NCBI RefSeq assembly: GCF_002811985.1
Contig: NZ_NPDU01000120.1
Location: 1-6,303, forward strand
Length of the DNA: 6,303 nucleotides
Reading direction: 5' to 3'
DNA from: Leptospira adleri
Lineage (GTDB): Bacteria > Spirochaetota > Leptospiria > Leptospirales > Leptospiraceae
This document shows, in pieces, positions 1-6,092 of this stretch. A program made the position numbers and the translations under genes. Every line of letters starts with the position of its first letter. The stretch's first letter is position 1. The notes beneath the pieces are model-generated. The model saw only the letters and a list, made by a program, of their open reading frames with translations. It was not told where the DNA came from and ran no database searches.

Positions 1-66
1 GGAACTAAAAAGTATGTTGACATGGAGAAATTAAAAGAGTTAAAAACTTTAAAGCTCATGGCTTGA
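1..66 (+). CDS. Possible C-terminal end of an upstream ORF (partial)
   Basis: Frame 1 is open from the window edge to a TGA at 64-66 and would encode 21 residues, rich in Lys and Leu, ending KTLKLMA. Codons are A/T-rich (TTA, AAA), unlike the following gene. The piece is too short to name, and it may be untranslated leader sequence. A TTGACA hexamer lies inside it at 17-22, which fits a promoter for the next gene as well as it fits coding sequence. Confidence 0.25.
   Translation, partial: GTKKYVDMEKLKELKTLKLMA
17..46 (+). promoter_or_regulatory. Weak promoter candidate upstream of the methyltransferase gene
   Basis: A perfect -35 hexamer TTGACA lies at 17-22. With an 18-bp spacer the best -10 is TAAAAA at 41-46, which matches the consensus at 4 of 6 positions. 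The surroundings are A/T-rich, so a chance match is quite possible. Confidence 0.2.
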
Positions 67-98
67 TCGTGTGAGGAGAGCTCTTCTCAAGTTCTCAT

Positions 99-878
99 TT
101 GTGCGAAACTTTAAGGACACTATCTCTTAATAAGAAATCGAAGCACACAACTCCCGCGGACAAAACTAAATCCGAAACCCGAAAAAAGAAAATCCAACTC
201 GAAGAAATCACGGATCGAAACGATGCGCCTTCGGAAAAAGAATCTTTTTACGCGAAAATGTTCGCGCGCTTTTACGATCGTTTTATGGATCGGACCGAAA
301 AAACGATTCTCTTTCGAAAAAGAAAACATCTCATACAACCCTTAACGGGAAAGGTCCTTGAGATAGGAAGCGGAACGGGAATCAACTTTCCGATTTATTC
401 TTCCAAGGCCGACGTCATTGCGATCGAACCTTCCACTTCGATGATGGAAAAGGCAAAGGAAAGAATGCGATCCGTACAGAACACGACCGCTCATAAGGAA
501 AACGCAAAGATTCGAATGGAAGTTCTCGGATTGGGAGATCCCGAATTGGAATCTTTGATTCCGGAAAAAAGTATGGACGCCGTCGTTTTCACTCTCGTTC
601 TTTGTACCGTTCCCGATCCGGTCTACGCGATTCGATTTGCGAAGTCGAGATTGAAACGAGGCGGAAAAATTCTGATCTTAGAACACGTAAAAGCAAGTTC
701 TAAGGCGGGACAACTTTTACAGAATTTTCTCAATCCGTTTTGGAATCGTTTTGCACAAGGATGCAATCTCAACAGAGATCCCTCGTCCATCTTAAAGGCC
801 GAAGGATTCCAACCTCTGGAAGAATATCGTTTTAAAAAAACCTTACCCTTTTATCAGGCGATTTACGCGCTCGAATGA
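99..878 (+). CDS. Class I SAM-dependent methyltransferase, UbiE/METTL7-like
   Basis: Predicted cytoplasmic or membrane-associated enzyme that transfers a methyl group from S-adenosylmethionine; the acceptor is unknown. SAM-binding motif I is VLEIGSGTG at residues 86-94. The acidic residue after strand 2 is E110 in VIAIEPS. Motif II lies around DAVVFTLVLCTVPDP (160-174), followed by GGKILILEHV near 188-197. The C-terminal NPFWNRFAQGCNLNRD (about 212-227) and the FYDRFM motif just before the fold resemble small UbiE-related and METTL7-type proteins. The TTG start at 99 is the only start codon before M54, because this frame has a TGA at 72-74. No well-spaced Shine-Dalgarno supports it: GAGGAG at 73-78 is 20 nt away. 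Starting at ATG 258 would give 206 aa, about the usual family size, without the Lys-rich leader. The gene converges on the next one with 11 bp between stop codons. The fold is secure; the substrate and exact start are not. Confidence 0.85.
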   Translation: MCETLRTLSLNKKSKHTTPADKTKSETRKKKIQLEEITDRNDAPSEKESFYAKMFARFYDRFMDRTEKTILFRKRKHLIQPLTGKVLEIGSGTGINFPIYSSKADVIAIEPSTSMMEKAKERMRSVQNTTAHKENAKIRMEVLGLGDPELESLIPEKSMDAVVFTLVLCTVPDPVYAIRFAKSRLKRGGKILILEHVKASSKAGQLLQNFLNPFWNRFAQGCNLNRDPSSILKAEGFQPLEEYRFKKTLPFYQAIYALE

Positions 879-889
879 ATCGTTTTTCC

Positions 890-1615
890 TTACTTTCTTT
901 TCGATCTCTTGGACTTTGATTTTTTTCTTACCGGAAACGGAATTCTTAAAAACGATCCGTTCGATTTTTTCACGATATCAATCAATCGAAAGAGGACTTC
1001 TTGGTCAAAGCCGTTGATCCAATAGAGGTTTTCAAAATTCATCGTAAAATGATAGGTGTCGTCCGTTTCTAAATTTTCGATCGGTAAAAGATATGCAAAG
1101 AATGGAAAGTAATCTACGAATGAATTCCAATCGTCGATTATGACTTTTTCTTTTTTTAACAATTCTAAAACTGATTCGATAATTCTCCAATCCGGAATTC
1201 GCAAAGCCCCCTTAGAAATGTGATACGAATTGCTCCGGTACTCGTTGACGACGACCCAAAAACCGATTACGATCGAGGCAAAAACGACTAACTTGATCAA
1301 ACTGATCGAAAGATCGTTTGTAATTCCGAAATTCTTATAAAACAAAAGAAAACTTTCCGACAAAAGAATCACTCCGATCTTTACGATTTTCTTTTTATAG
1401 GTGGTGCGAAATTTTTCTTTTTCGGAAACAAGACCCAAAGATTCCAATAGATCGAAAGGAATCCGCAATCCTTTATCTCCAAAGGAAGAAGTGGACAATA
1501 GAATTCCACGATTGACACTTTCGTTTTTTGCGAAAAGAATCGTAACCAATCCCACAAAGAAGGAAATCACAAGCAGAGCAAATAGTACAAGATCGTAATC
1601 CGAACTGAATTCCAT
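890..1615 (-). CDS. Unrecognised membrane protein with three predicted helices and a basic tail
   Basis: I do not recognise a family. The 241-aa product has hydrophobic segments at about residues 9-28, 78-94 and 104-123, so it is probably an inner-membrane protein. A soluble C-terminal half of about 115 residues follows, containing aromatic-rich stretches (DYFPFFAYLLP near 168-178; NFENLYWING near 193-202). The last 12 residues are almost all Lys, Arg and Ser (RKKSKSKRSKRK), which suggests a cytoplasmic tail contacting acidic lipid or nucleic acid. The ATG start is supported by AAAGGA (complement of 1624-1629), 8 nt upstream. It lies 82 nt downstream of the two lipoprotein genes on the same strand, so it may be their distal operon member or have its own promoter. 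Coding quality is good; function is unknown. Confidence 0.75.
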   Translation of the reverse strand: MEFSSDYDLVLFALLVISFFVGLVTILFAKNESVNRGILLSTSSFGDKGLRIPFDLLESLGLVSEKEKFRTTYKKKIVKIGVILLSESFLLFYKNFGITNDLSISLIKLVVFASIVIGFWVVVNEYRSNSYHISKGALRIPDWRIIESVLELLKKEKVIIDDWNSFVDYFPFFAYLLPIENLETDDTYHFTMNFENLYWINGFDQEVLFRLIDIVKKSNGSFLRIPFPVRKKSKSKRSKRK

Positions 1616-1697
1616 TCTTATATTCCTTTAATTCTCCCTTTTGAGTTCAACAACCCCCGGACGGCTTTTTGCAAAGAATCGGAACTCGCAAAATTTT

Positions 1698-2048
1698 TTA
1701 TCGTATCGGAATCTCCCCTTCTGCAATGACCTCATAACGTGCAAAACAGACAAAGGGCATCAACGGTAAAACGCAGATCGGAAATTTCATTTCGATTTCC
1801 ACGTTTTTAAGGACGGGATTTGCGGTTTCGGCCTCTTTTAGATAAGAATTCAATCCGACCGGAAAAAGTCCCCCGAATCCGATCCTATATTTCCCGAGTT
1901 GAATCTGTTTCGACTTTGCGAACGAAATCTCAACCGCACGATTCGGCTTTTCTAAAATAACGTAACTTATCTTTTTTGGAGTCTGCGAACAACCAAATAG
2001 AATCAGCAAACAAAACGAATTTAAAAAGAATCGAAAAGTCCCTTTCAT
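1698..2048 (-). CDS. Small lipoprotein, probably a diverged paralogue of its upstream neighbour
   Basis: A 116-aa predicted lipoprotein. The signal peptide has a basic/hydrophobic N-terminus and a lipobox LFGC with the acylated cysteine at residue 20, which fits the relaxed spirochaete lipobox. The mature protein is about 97 residues. Its C-terminal third carries a hydrophobic strand pair (FPICVLPLMPFVCFARYEV, about 89-107). The ATG overlaps the upstream gene's TGA as ATGA (2045-2048) and is preceded by GGAG 8 nt upstream (complement of 2057-2060), so translation is probably coupled. Like its neighbour it starts MKGTF, and both share an I-x-x-G-K ... L ... [VI]-L ... C pattern. This points to tandem duplication, though the similarity is weak and judged by eye. 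I see no enzymatic motif. Confidence 0.8.
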   Translation of the reverse strand: MKGTFRFFLNSFCLLILFGCSQTPKKISYVILEKPNRAVEISFAKSKQIQLGKYRIGFGGLFPVGLNSYLKEAETANPVLKNVEIEMKFPICVLPLMPFVCFARYEVIAEGEIPIR

Positions 2049-2407
2049 CTTCCGTTCTCCGGCAAAAAATTTCCGCTGTTCACGGCAAAACCTTTGATGA
2101 GGACGCAGTGCATCGGAGCGAAGGGCCCCGTAGTATGCGTCACTTCCGCGTCCAGAATCGTATCGTATTTTGTATTTAGGATCGTATTCTCAAACGCTTT
2201 TGCGAGACTATAGTAGAATCCGCAATCCTTTCCTTCGCGGATTTCTCCCGTAAAATTTCGAACGTCCTCGGGAATTTTCTTTCCTTCTAAGTTTCCATAG
2301 GACAAAAGATAAACCTTCTGCGTTGTCGAGCAAAAGGATAAGAATAAAATACAAGCGGCGATCAAAGCCGAAAAATTCGTTCGTACCAAAGTGAAAGTCC
2401 CCTTCAT
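2045..2407 (-). CDS. Small lipoprotein resembling TRL-like family proteins
   Basis: Read from the ATG at 2407, this is a 120-aa predicted lipoprotein. It has a signal peptide starting MKGTFTLVRT, a hydrophobic core, and lipobox LSFC with Cys26, giving a mature protein of about 95 residues. The mature part contains DCGFYYSLAKAFENTILNTK (61-80), then YDTILDAEVTH and CVLIKGFAVNSG. This resembles the 'A...A....YD...D.......CV.VKG.AV' layout of TRL-like lipoproteins; the family match is from memory. The frame extends to an ATG at 2461, adding 18 A/T-rich codons. I prefer 2407 because it puts a normal signal peptide at the N-terminus, matches the MKGTF start of the downstream gene, and lies just after a promoter candidate whose predicted transcript start (near 2420) is downstream of 2461. 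The gene overlaps the next lipoprotein gene by 4 bp. Confidence 0.8.
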   Translation of the reverse strand: MKGTFTLVRTNFSALIAACILFLSFCSTTQKVYLLSYGNLEGKKIPEDVRNFTGEIREGKDCGFYYSLAKAFENTILNTKYDTILDAEVTHTTGPFAPMHCVLIKGFAVNSGNFLPENGR

Positions 2408-2426
2408 TGATAAATTAAGTATTTTG

Positions 2427-2455
2427 AATGTATTTTTTTCTTTTTTAAAAGACAA
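2427..2455 (-). promoter_or_regulatory. Promoter candidate for the lipoprotein gene pair
   Basis: On the minus strand, -35 TTGTCT (complement of 2450-2455) and -10 TACATT (complement of 2427-2432) are separated by exactly 17 bp of almost pure A/T. Each matches the consensus at 4 of 6 positions. Transcription would begin near 2420, giving a leader of about 13 nt before the ATG at 2407 and excluding the upstream ATG at 2461. Confidence 0.4.
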
Positions 2456-2560
2456 ACCCATTCCGAAAAAACCGTAGAAGAGTCCGATATTATTTTTTTA
2501 TCCCTACGATACCTTCATTCGGTTTTTTCAGCTTCAATTTATATTGGAAGATAACCTGAA

Positions 2561-2668
2561 ATGAAGTTTAGAATCGATTATAAAAGGAGGAATAATCTCC
2601 GAGTAGAATTTTCGGAAGAATCGATTCAGTTTGTAAGTTCGATAGTCGACATAAGTCTTTCAAAGTGA
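2561..2668 (+). pseudogene. Truncated PilZ-domain-like ORF (35 codons)
   Basis: The ORF runs from ATG 2561 to TGA 2666-2668 and encodes 35 residues. It contains KRRNNLRVEF, where R10-N-N-L-R14 fits the PilZ RxxxR motif that contacts cyclic di-GMP, then IVDISLSK, where D30-x-S32 fits the start of the PilZ [D/N]xSxxG motif. The expected glycine position is Lys35 and the next codon is a stop, so the rest of the roughly 100-residue beta-barrel is absent. The spacing between motifs (16 residues) is shorter than usual. A modest Shine-Dalgarno, GGAAG at 2546-2550, precedes the ATG. The following gene lies in the same frame but does not resemble PilZ sequence. I infer a degraded or truncated PilZ gene. 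Chance resemblance in so short an ORF, or a genuine small protein, cannot be ruled out. Confidence 0.35.
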
Positions 2669-2728
2669 AACCGTCTATTATCCGGTTCGGCATTGAATTT
2701 CAGATCCCGATTTTCCGAAACTAGTTGT

Positions 2729-3538
2729 ATGAAATTCGTTTTGGGAATGGGAATCGCCTTATTACTCTGGATCCCCGTTTCTATTTCCGCCGATCTTGCG
2801 AGCAACGGCGCCACTCACTTAGTCCGCGTCGAAAAGGGACTCAAGGTGAACGAATTTCTCATCAAAGCGATGAACAGTTCGATTTCGAACATCGGTTCCG
2901 AAGCGGACAAGGCTCTTTACAAAAGAATCATACAACATCACGTAGAAACCAACCAACTCTACTTTCAATTCGATTTGGAAAGATCCTATGTGGAACTCAA
3001 ACGGACCCAAGACCTACTCGTGATTCTCTATTCCAACGTCATTGAATCGAGCAAGAAAACGATCCGAAACGAACTCACCTCCCTCGGTTATCAGGCCGTT
3101 CGCGGAACGGAAGCAAGACCTAAAAAACATATAGAGCTCGGTTATCGGGAACTCGCAGCGGCGGAACAAAAAAAATTGATCGCAGATAACACAAGACCTT
3201 ATCTCCAGCCGATCAAATTGGAACTACTTTACGAATCCCTAAAACTTCTCAAACAATCCAGAAAATACGTGATTCTTCTTTCGATGGAATACCTTTCCGA
3301 TTTTCCTCCCGATCCGGAAAGCGAAGACTTTATCGGGATCCTCAACGAGATCAACAGAGCCATGTTTTCCCGAAAGGACGAGTTTGCAAGAATCCACTTC
3401 GACAATCATTTTCACGCGTATTCGGGTGAAAATCTCTACGATACTTATTGGCAAGATCCCGCTCTCGAAGAATTGGAAAAACCTCTCGGAGAAATCGACG
3501 CGGCTTATCTTCGAGACCGTAGAAAAGCAAAACGCTGA
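2729..3538 (+). CDS. Exported, mostly helical protein of unknown function
   Basis: From ATG 2729 the product is 269 aa. Residues 1-21 form a typical signal peptide ([16 protein letters not shown], with probable cleavage after SISA), so the protein is probably periplasmic or secreted; there is no lipobox. The mature part is rich in Leu, Lys and Glu with long amphipathic helices, for example around 61-115 and 128-175. It continues through [10 protein letters not shown] (181-190) and the aromatic/His stretch [21 protein letters not shown] (201-221), and ends in a basic tail RDRRKAKR. The frame could begin at TTG 2693, but that adds 12 residues before the signal peptide and is less likely. Neither start has a good Shine-Dalgarno. 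I do not recognise the family. It follows the truncated PilZ-like ORF in the same frame and may once have shared its transcript. Confidence 0.75.
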   Translation: MKFVLGMGIALLLWIPVSISADLASNGATHLVRVEKGLKVNEFLIKAMNSSISNIGSEADKALYKRIIQHHVETNQLYFQFDLERSYVELKRTQDLLVILYSNVIESSKKTIRNELTSLGYQAVRGTEARPKKHIELGYRELAAAEQKKLIADNTRPYLQPIKLELLYESLKLLKQSRKYVILLSMEYLSDFPPDPESEDFIGILNEINRAMFSRKDEFARIHFDNHFHAYSGENLYDTYWQDPALEELEKPLGEIDAAYLRDRRKAKR

Positions 3539-3566
3539 TTCTCGGCCGCGCGAGGGATCGATGCGG

Positions 3567-3626
3567 TATCAACAAATTGCTTTTCCGTTAAGAATTCCTT
3601 TCAAGATCCGTTTCAATTTGTTGATA
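3567..3626. repeat. Perfect 13-bp inverted repeat with 34-nt loop
   Basis: The left arm TATCAACAAATTG (3567-3579) is exactly complementary to the right arm CAATTTGTTGATA (3614-3626). The 34-nt loop between them does not pair well. The arms are A/T-rich and no T-run follows, so this is not a standard intrinsic terminator. It could form an RNA stem in the 3' region of the upstream mRNA, be an operator-like site, or be the ends of a decayed small element. Confidence 0.6.
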
Positions 3627-3732
3627 AGAGCGGAGAGCCCGGCGGGCGTTTTGGAAAAAAATTCCTCACTTCAAAAGCTCCCGGCCCGCGCGCCCAAACC
3701 GATTTTTTCCGTTTCTCATTTTAGAAATTCAG

Positions 3733-3761
3733 GTGACAGGGAATTCTTGTCTAGATACAAC
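3733..3761 (+). promoter_or_regulatory. Promoter candidate for the DUF4178 / aminopropyltransferase operon
   Basis: The -35 GTGACA (3733-3738, 5 of 6 to consensus) and -10 TACAAC (3756-3761, 4 of 6) are separated by 17 bp. The predicted transcript start is at about 3767-3769, immediately before the GTG codon at 3770, so the mRNA would be leaderless or nearly so. This agrees with the lack of any Shine-Dalgarno before that codon. Confidence 0.35.
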
Positions 3762-3769
3762 CTATCCTT

Positions 3770-5818
3770 GTGTTAGAACTGAGTTGTCCGAACTGCGGCG
3801 CGCCCGTACCCTTTCAAAGCAAGGCTTCGATCTACGGAGTCTGTCCGAATTGTAAAACTCTAACCGTTCAAAAGAATCAATCCCTGGAAAGTCTCGGTAA
3901 AGCCGGCGAACTCGTCCCGGATCTTTCTCCGATTCAAGTAGGAACTTCGGGTAAAACGAAGGACGGAATTCAGTTTCAAGTCGTAGGAAGAATTCAACAG
4001 CAGTACAGCCTCGGAACCTGGAACGAATGGCACGCGATCTCCAAAGAAGGTAAATCGATGTGGCTCGCCGAAGCCCAGGGTCAGTTTATGGTGACGGAAC
4101 TTCGACCGACGGCAAAGGCTGAAGTTTTTCCGGAACACGATCCGATTCAGAATCTAGAAACTCCTCCGGACGTTTATTTTATCACGTCCAAAACTTCCAA
4201 ACAGCTCCTGAGAGCCGGAGATACGCTCAAACTCGATAATGACCTCTGGATGATCCGAGAAATCGGCGTCGCGACCTGCGTCGGCGGGGAGGGAGAACTT
4301 CCCGTCGGTTTCGAATCCGGTACAACTTCCGTTCTTTTGGATCTCGCCAACGATCAAGGCTGGTTTGCTACATTAGACTATTCTCATACACCTCCGCTTT
4401 ATTTCCGGGGAAAGGTTTACAGCTTCGATCAGATCGATTTTATCAATATCCGGGATCCGAAAGCGTTTCAAGGTTTTCAAAAAGTGGAGGAAGCCAAGGC
4501 GATCCAATGTCTCGGTTGCGGCGCTTCTTTGAGCCAGAGAAGTCCCGATTTCTCCAAATCCATCGCCTGCGAATACTGCGGAACCGTAATGGATACGAGC
4601 AAAGACGAACTCAAAATTCTTTCCAAGTTTCAGGAAGTCGTCAAAGATAGAATCTTTCTTCTCCCCGGAACCAAACTTTCCCTCAAAGGAAAAGAATGCG
4701 AAGTCCTCGGCGTCGTCAAAAAATCGGTCCACGCTGACGGACAAATTTTTCCTTGGACGGAATATCTTCTTCATTTCACCGGCGGCTATTATTGGTTAAA
4801 CGAAACAAACGGTCACTGGACCGTCTTCGAACCGGTTCCTTTTATTCCGAGAACGATCATCGGAACCTATCCTCCCAAAAAGACGTTTCAAAAAGAAGAA
4901 TATAGACTTTTCAACTCTTCGAACGCGGGCATCGACTTTGCGTTCGGCGAATTCTACTATAAAATTCACGCGGGGGATACGGCGGAGCTAGCCGACTTTA
5001 TCGCTCCTCCAAAAATGCTTTCTTCCGAAAAAACGCCGAACGAACTCTTCTGGTCGATCGGAGAATACGTTCCGGTCGAAGAACTTAGAAAATCCGTTCA
5101 AGGCGAGGTGGAACTTCCCGAGCCGGAAGGAATCGGCGCCGCACAACCAAACCCGTTTACTAAATTAAGAAAACGGAATGTTCGAATCGCGGCTTGGCTT
5201 TCGGCGATTATGCTCGTCGTTCAAATCGGATTCTGTTTGAGTTCTCAAGATAAGGAAATTTTCTCGAAGGATTATCAATACGTTCGGGATCAGATTCCTG
5301 GCGGGACCACGGATCTTTCCTTCGTAACTGAAAGTTTTCAATTTGAAGGAAACGCAAGACAAAACGTTCAGATCAAAGTGAACGTTCCCAATCTTTCCAA
5401 TCACTACATCTACTACTATCTTGCGCTCATCAACACGCAAACGGACATCGCTTACGATACCGGCCTTGAAGTCAGCTACTACGAAGGCATAGACGACGGA
5501 GAACGATGGACAGAAGGAGATACCTCCGCCGATGTGATCATCGGAGAAGTTCCTCCCGGAGAATACTATCTTCGGATTGAATCCGAATCGGACTTTCCGA
5601 GGGGAAGCGGAACGGTCGCCCACTTCAGTATCCGAAGAGACGTGGATCAGTCGTATTACTATCTTCTTTTCTTATTGGGAATTTGGCTCCCGGTTCCTTA
5701 TTCCATGTTCCGCAGCTTTTCTTTCGAAGCCTCGAGAAACGAAAACAGCGACTTTGCACCGGACAATAGCTCGGACGATTCGGACGACGACGATTCCTAT
5801 TCTTCCAGCGACGATTGA
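3770..5818 (+). CDS. Membrane protein with two zinc-ribbon + DUF4178 modules
   Basis: A 682-aa protein with a visible internal duplication. Module 1 has a zinc ribbon (C6, C9, C25, C28) followed by a DUF4178-like beta-rich domain at about 58-230, containing TWNEWHAI (83-90), [10 protein letters not shown], and GGEGELPVG in its second half. Module 2 has a second zinc ribbon (C247, C250, C267, C270) and a DUF4178 domain at about 299-445, with [17 protein letters not shown] (327-343) and [14 protein letters not shown] (390-403). Two predicted helices at about 473-490 and 628-648 enclose a domain of roughly 140 residues that should lie outside the cytoplasm. The last 20 or so residues are nearly all Asp and Ser. 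DUF4178 proteins are known neighbours of membrane-bound spermidine-synthase-like enzymes, as here; their biochemical role is not established to my knowledge. GTG 3770 is chosen because it puts the first CxxC at the N-terminus. There is no Shine-Dalgarno. Confidence 0.88.
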   Translation: MLELSCPNCGAPVPFQSKASIYGVCPNCKTLTVQKNQSLESLGKAGELVPDLSPIQVGTSGKTKDGIQFQVVGRIQQQYSLGTWNEWHAISKEGKSMWLAEAQGQFMVTELRPTAKAEVFPEHDPIQNLETPPDVYFITSKTSKQLLRAGDTLKLDNDLWMIREIGVATCVGGEGELPVGFESGTTSVLLDLANDQGWFATLDYSHTPPLYFRGKVYSFDQIDFINIRDPKAFQGFQKVEEAKAIQCLGCGASLSQRSPDFSKSIACEYCGTVMDTSKDELKILSKFQEVVKDRIFLLPGTKLSLKGKECEVLGVVKKSVHADGQIFPWTEYLLHFTGGYYWLNETNGHWTVFEPVPFIPRTIIGTYPPKKTFQKEEYRLFNSSNAGIDFAFGEFYYKIHAGDTAELADFIAPPKMLSSEKTPNELFWSIGEYVPVEELRKSVQGEVELPEPEGIGAAQPNPFTKLRKRNVRIAAWLSAIMLVVQIGFCLSSQDKEIFSKDYQYVRDQIPGGTTDLSFVTESFQFEGNARQNVQIKVNVPNLSNHYIYYYLALINTQTDIAYDTGLEVSYYEGIDDGERWTEGDTSADVIIGEVPPGEYYLRIESESDFPRGSGTVAHFSIRRDVDQSYYYLLFLLGIWLPVPYSMFRSFSFEASRNENSDFAPDNSSDDSDDDDSYSSSDD

Positions 5819-5895
5819 AAAGAGAATCGAAGAACATGAAAGAAGAATCGCCGATCGATCCGCAATTGTATAACGCCGAAGGACAAACATTATGA
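5815..5895 (+). CDS. Possible 26-aa micro-ORF coupled to both neighbours
   Basis: A 26-codon frame starts at TTG 5815, overlapping the DUF4178 gene stop as TTGA (5815-5818), and ends at TGA 5893-5895, overlapping the next ATG as ATGA (5892-5895). An internal ATG at 5836 would give 19 residues, [19 protein letters not shown]. The peptide is hydrophilic with no membrane segment. The two exact 4-bp overlaps are the arrangement expected for translational coupling across the 73-nt gap, but no strong Shine-Dalgarno is evident and an ORF this short can arise by chance. If it is translated, its main role could be to carry ribosomes to the 64-aa gene. Confidence 0.3.
   Translation: MKRESKNMKEESPIDPQLYNAEGQTL
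5879..5883 (+). promoter_or_regulatory. Ribosome binding site of the 64-aa membrane protein gene
   Basis: AAGGA lies 8 nt before the ATG at 5892, a good spacing that supports this start. It also lies inside the possible micro-ORF. Confidence 0.55.
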
Positions 5896-6086
5896 AATAC
5901 CTAAAACCTCTTCTGTATCCGCTCTACGCTTTAGGACTCACGGGATATTTGACTTATACGAATATGTTCGGAGGCGGTTCGAGCAACGTGGACGAGATCG
6001 AAAACGTTCCCAAGACCGTAAGGGAAAATCCCGGAGTTTATAGGGCGCATTATACAAACTTCATGCGATATTCCGGAGGAAAGTAA
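5892..6086 (+). CDS. Small single-helix membrane protein of the DUF4178-aminopropyltransferase cluster
   Basis: A 64-aa protein with one predicted membrane helix near the N-terminus (about residues 6-25), then a Gly/Ser linker (GGGSSN) and a polar tail. The tail contains NVPKTVRENPGVYRAHY (38-54) and ends YSGGK. I recall similar 'VP.(S/T)VR.NPG.YR.HY ... GGK' tails in small proteins near spermidine-synthase-like genes in other bacteria, but this is memory and not a search. It is much too short for DUF350, another frequent member of such clusters. The start is supported by AAGGA 8 nt upstream. Its stop lies 6 nt before the next start in the same frame, and its own 3' end carries the next gene's ribosome binding site, so the two are almost certainly co-translated. 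It may be a small subunit or membrane anchor for the neighbouring enzyme. Confidence 0.8.
   Translation: MKYLKPLLYPLYALGLTGYLTYTNMFGGGSSNVDEIENVPKTVRENPGVYRAHYTNFMRYSGGK
6075..6080 (+). promoter_or_regulatory. Ribosome binding site deciding the TTG start of the aminopropyltransferase gene
   Basis: GGAGGA at 6075-6080 lies within the end of the 64-aa gene and 12 nt before TTG 6093. TTG is the first possible start in that frame after the TAA at 6084-6086, so it is the likely initiation codon. Confidence 0.55.
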
Positions 6087-6092
6087 GACCGT

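Larger units (their letters stand above)
3539..3769. other. Intergenic region with inverted repeat and GC-rich patches
   Basis: These 231 bp separate the exported-protein gene from the DUF4178 operon. They hold a perfect 13-bp inverted repeat (3567-3579 / 3614-3626), a short GC hairpin GCCC-GGC-GGGC (3637-3647) followed only by G-TTTT-GG, a GC-rich run at 3680-3695, and a promoter candidate at 3733-3761. An open frame crosses the region (3384-3776), but it overlaps the upstream gene out of frame and lacks coding character. Confidence 0.6.

Noticed and set aside
1976..2179. 67-codon plus-strand frame opposite the lipoprotein pair
   Set aside because: It is antisense to two coupled lipoprotein genes with clear signal peptides, and has no features of its own.
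2540..2545. TATATT as a -10 element for the PilZ-like ORF
   Set aside because: It matches the consensus at 5 of 6 positions, but no acceptable -35 hexamer lies 16-18 bp upstream.
2582..2589. AAAGGAGG, a strong Shine-Dalgarno-like sequence
   Set aside because: No start codon follows at a usable distance. It is explained by the AAA-AGG-AGG codons (Lys-Arg-Arg) of the PilZ-like ORF.
2669..2728. Continuation of the PilZ domain after its stop by frameshift
   Set aside because: The three forward frames of this stretch give no recognisable PilZ continuation such as a glycine-led strand in register, so a simple frameshift cannot be supported.
3637..3653. GC hairpin GCCC-GGC-GGGC followed by G-TTTT as an intrinsic terminator
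   Set aside because: The stem is only 4 bp and the T-run is 4 nt interrupted by G; too weak to call.
3384..3776. 130-codon open frame across the end of the exported-protein gene and the gap after it
   Set aside because: It overlaps a better-supported gene out of frame for 150 nt, has no recognisable domain or start signal, and its composition looks like a shadow.
5577..5873. 98-codon frame overlapping the end of the DUF4178 gene
   Set aside because: Its Arg/Thr-rich second half is the out-of-frame reading of the Asp/Ser tail repeat, and most of it lies inside a well-supported gene.
5892..6086. 64-aa protein as a DUF350 family member
   Set aside because: DUF350 proteins have several membrane helices and are about twice as long; this has one helix and a polar tail.
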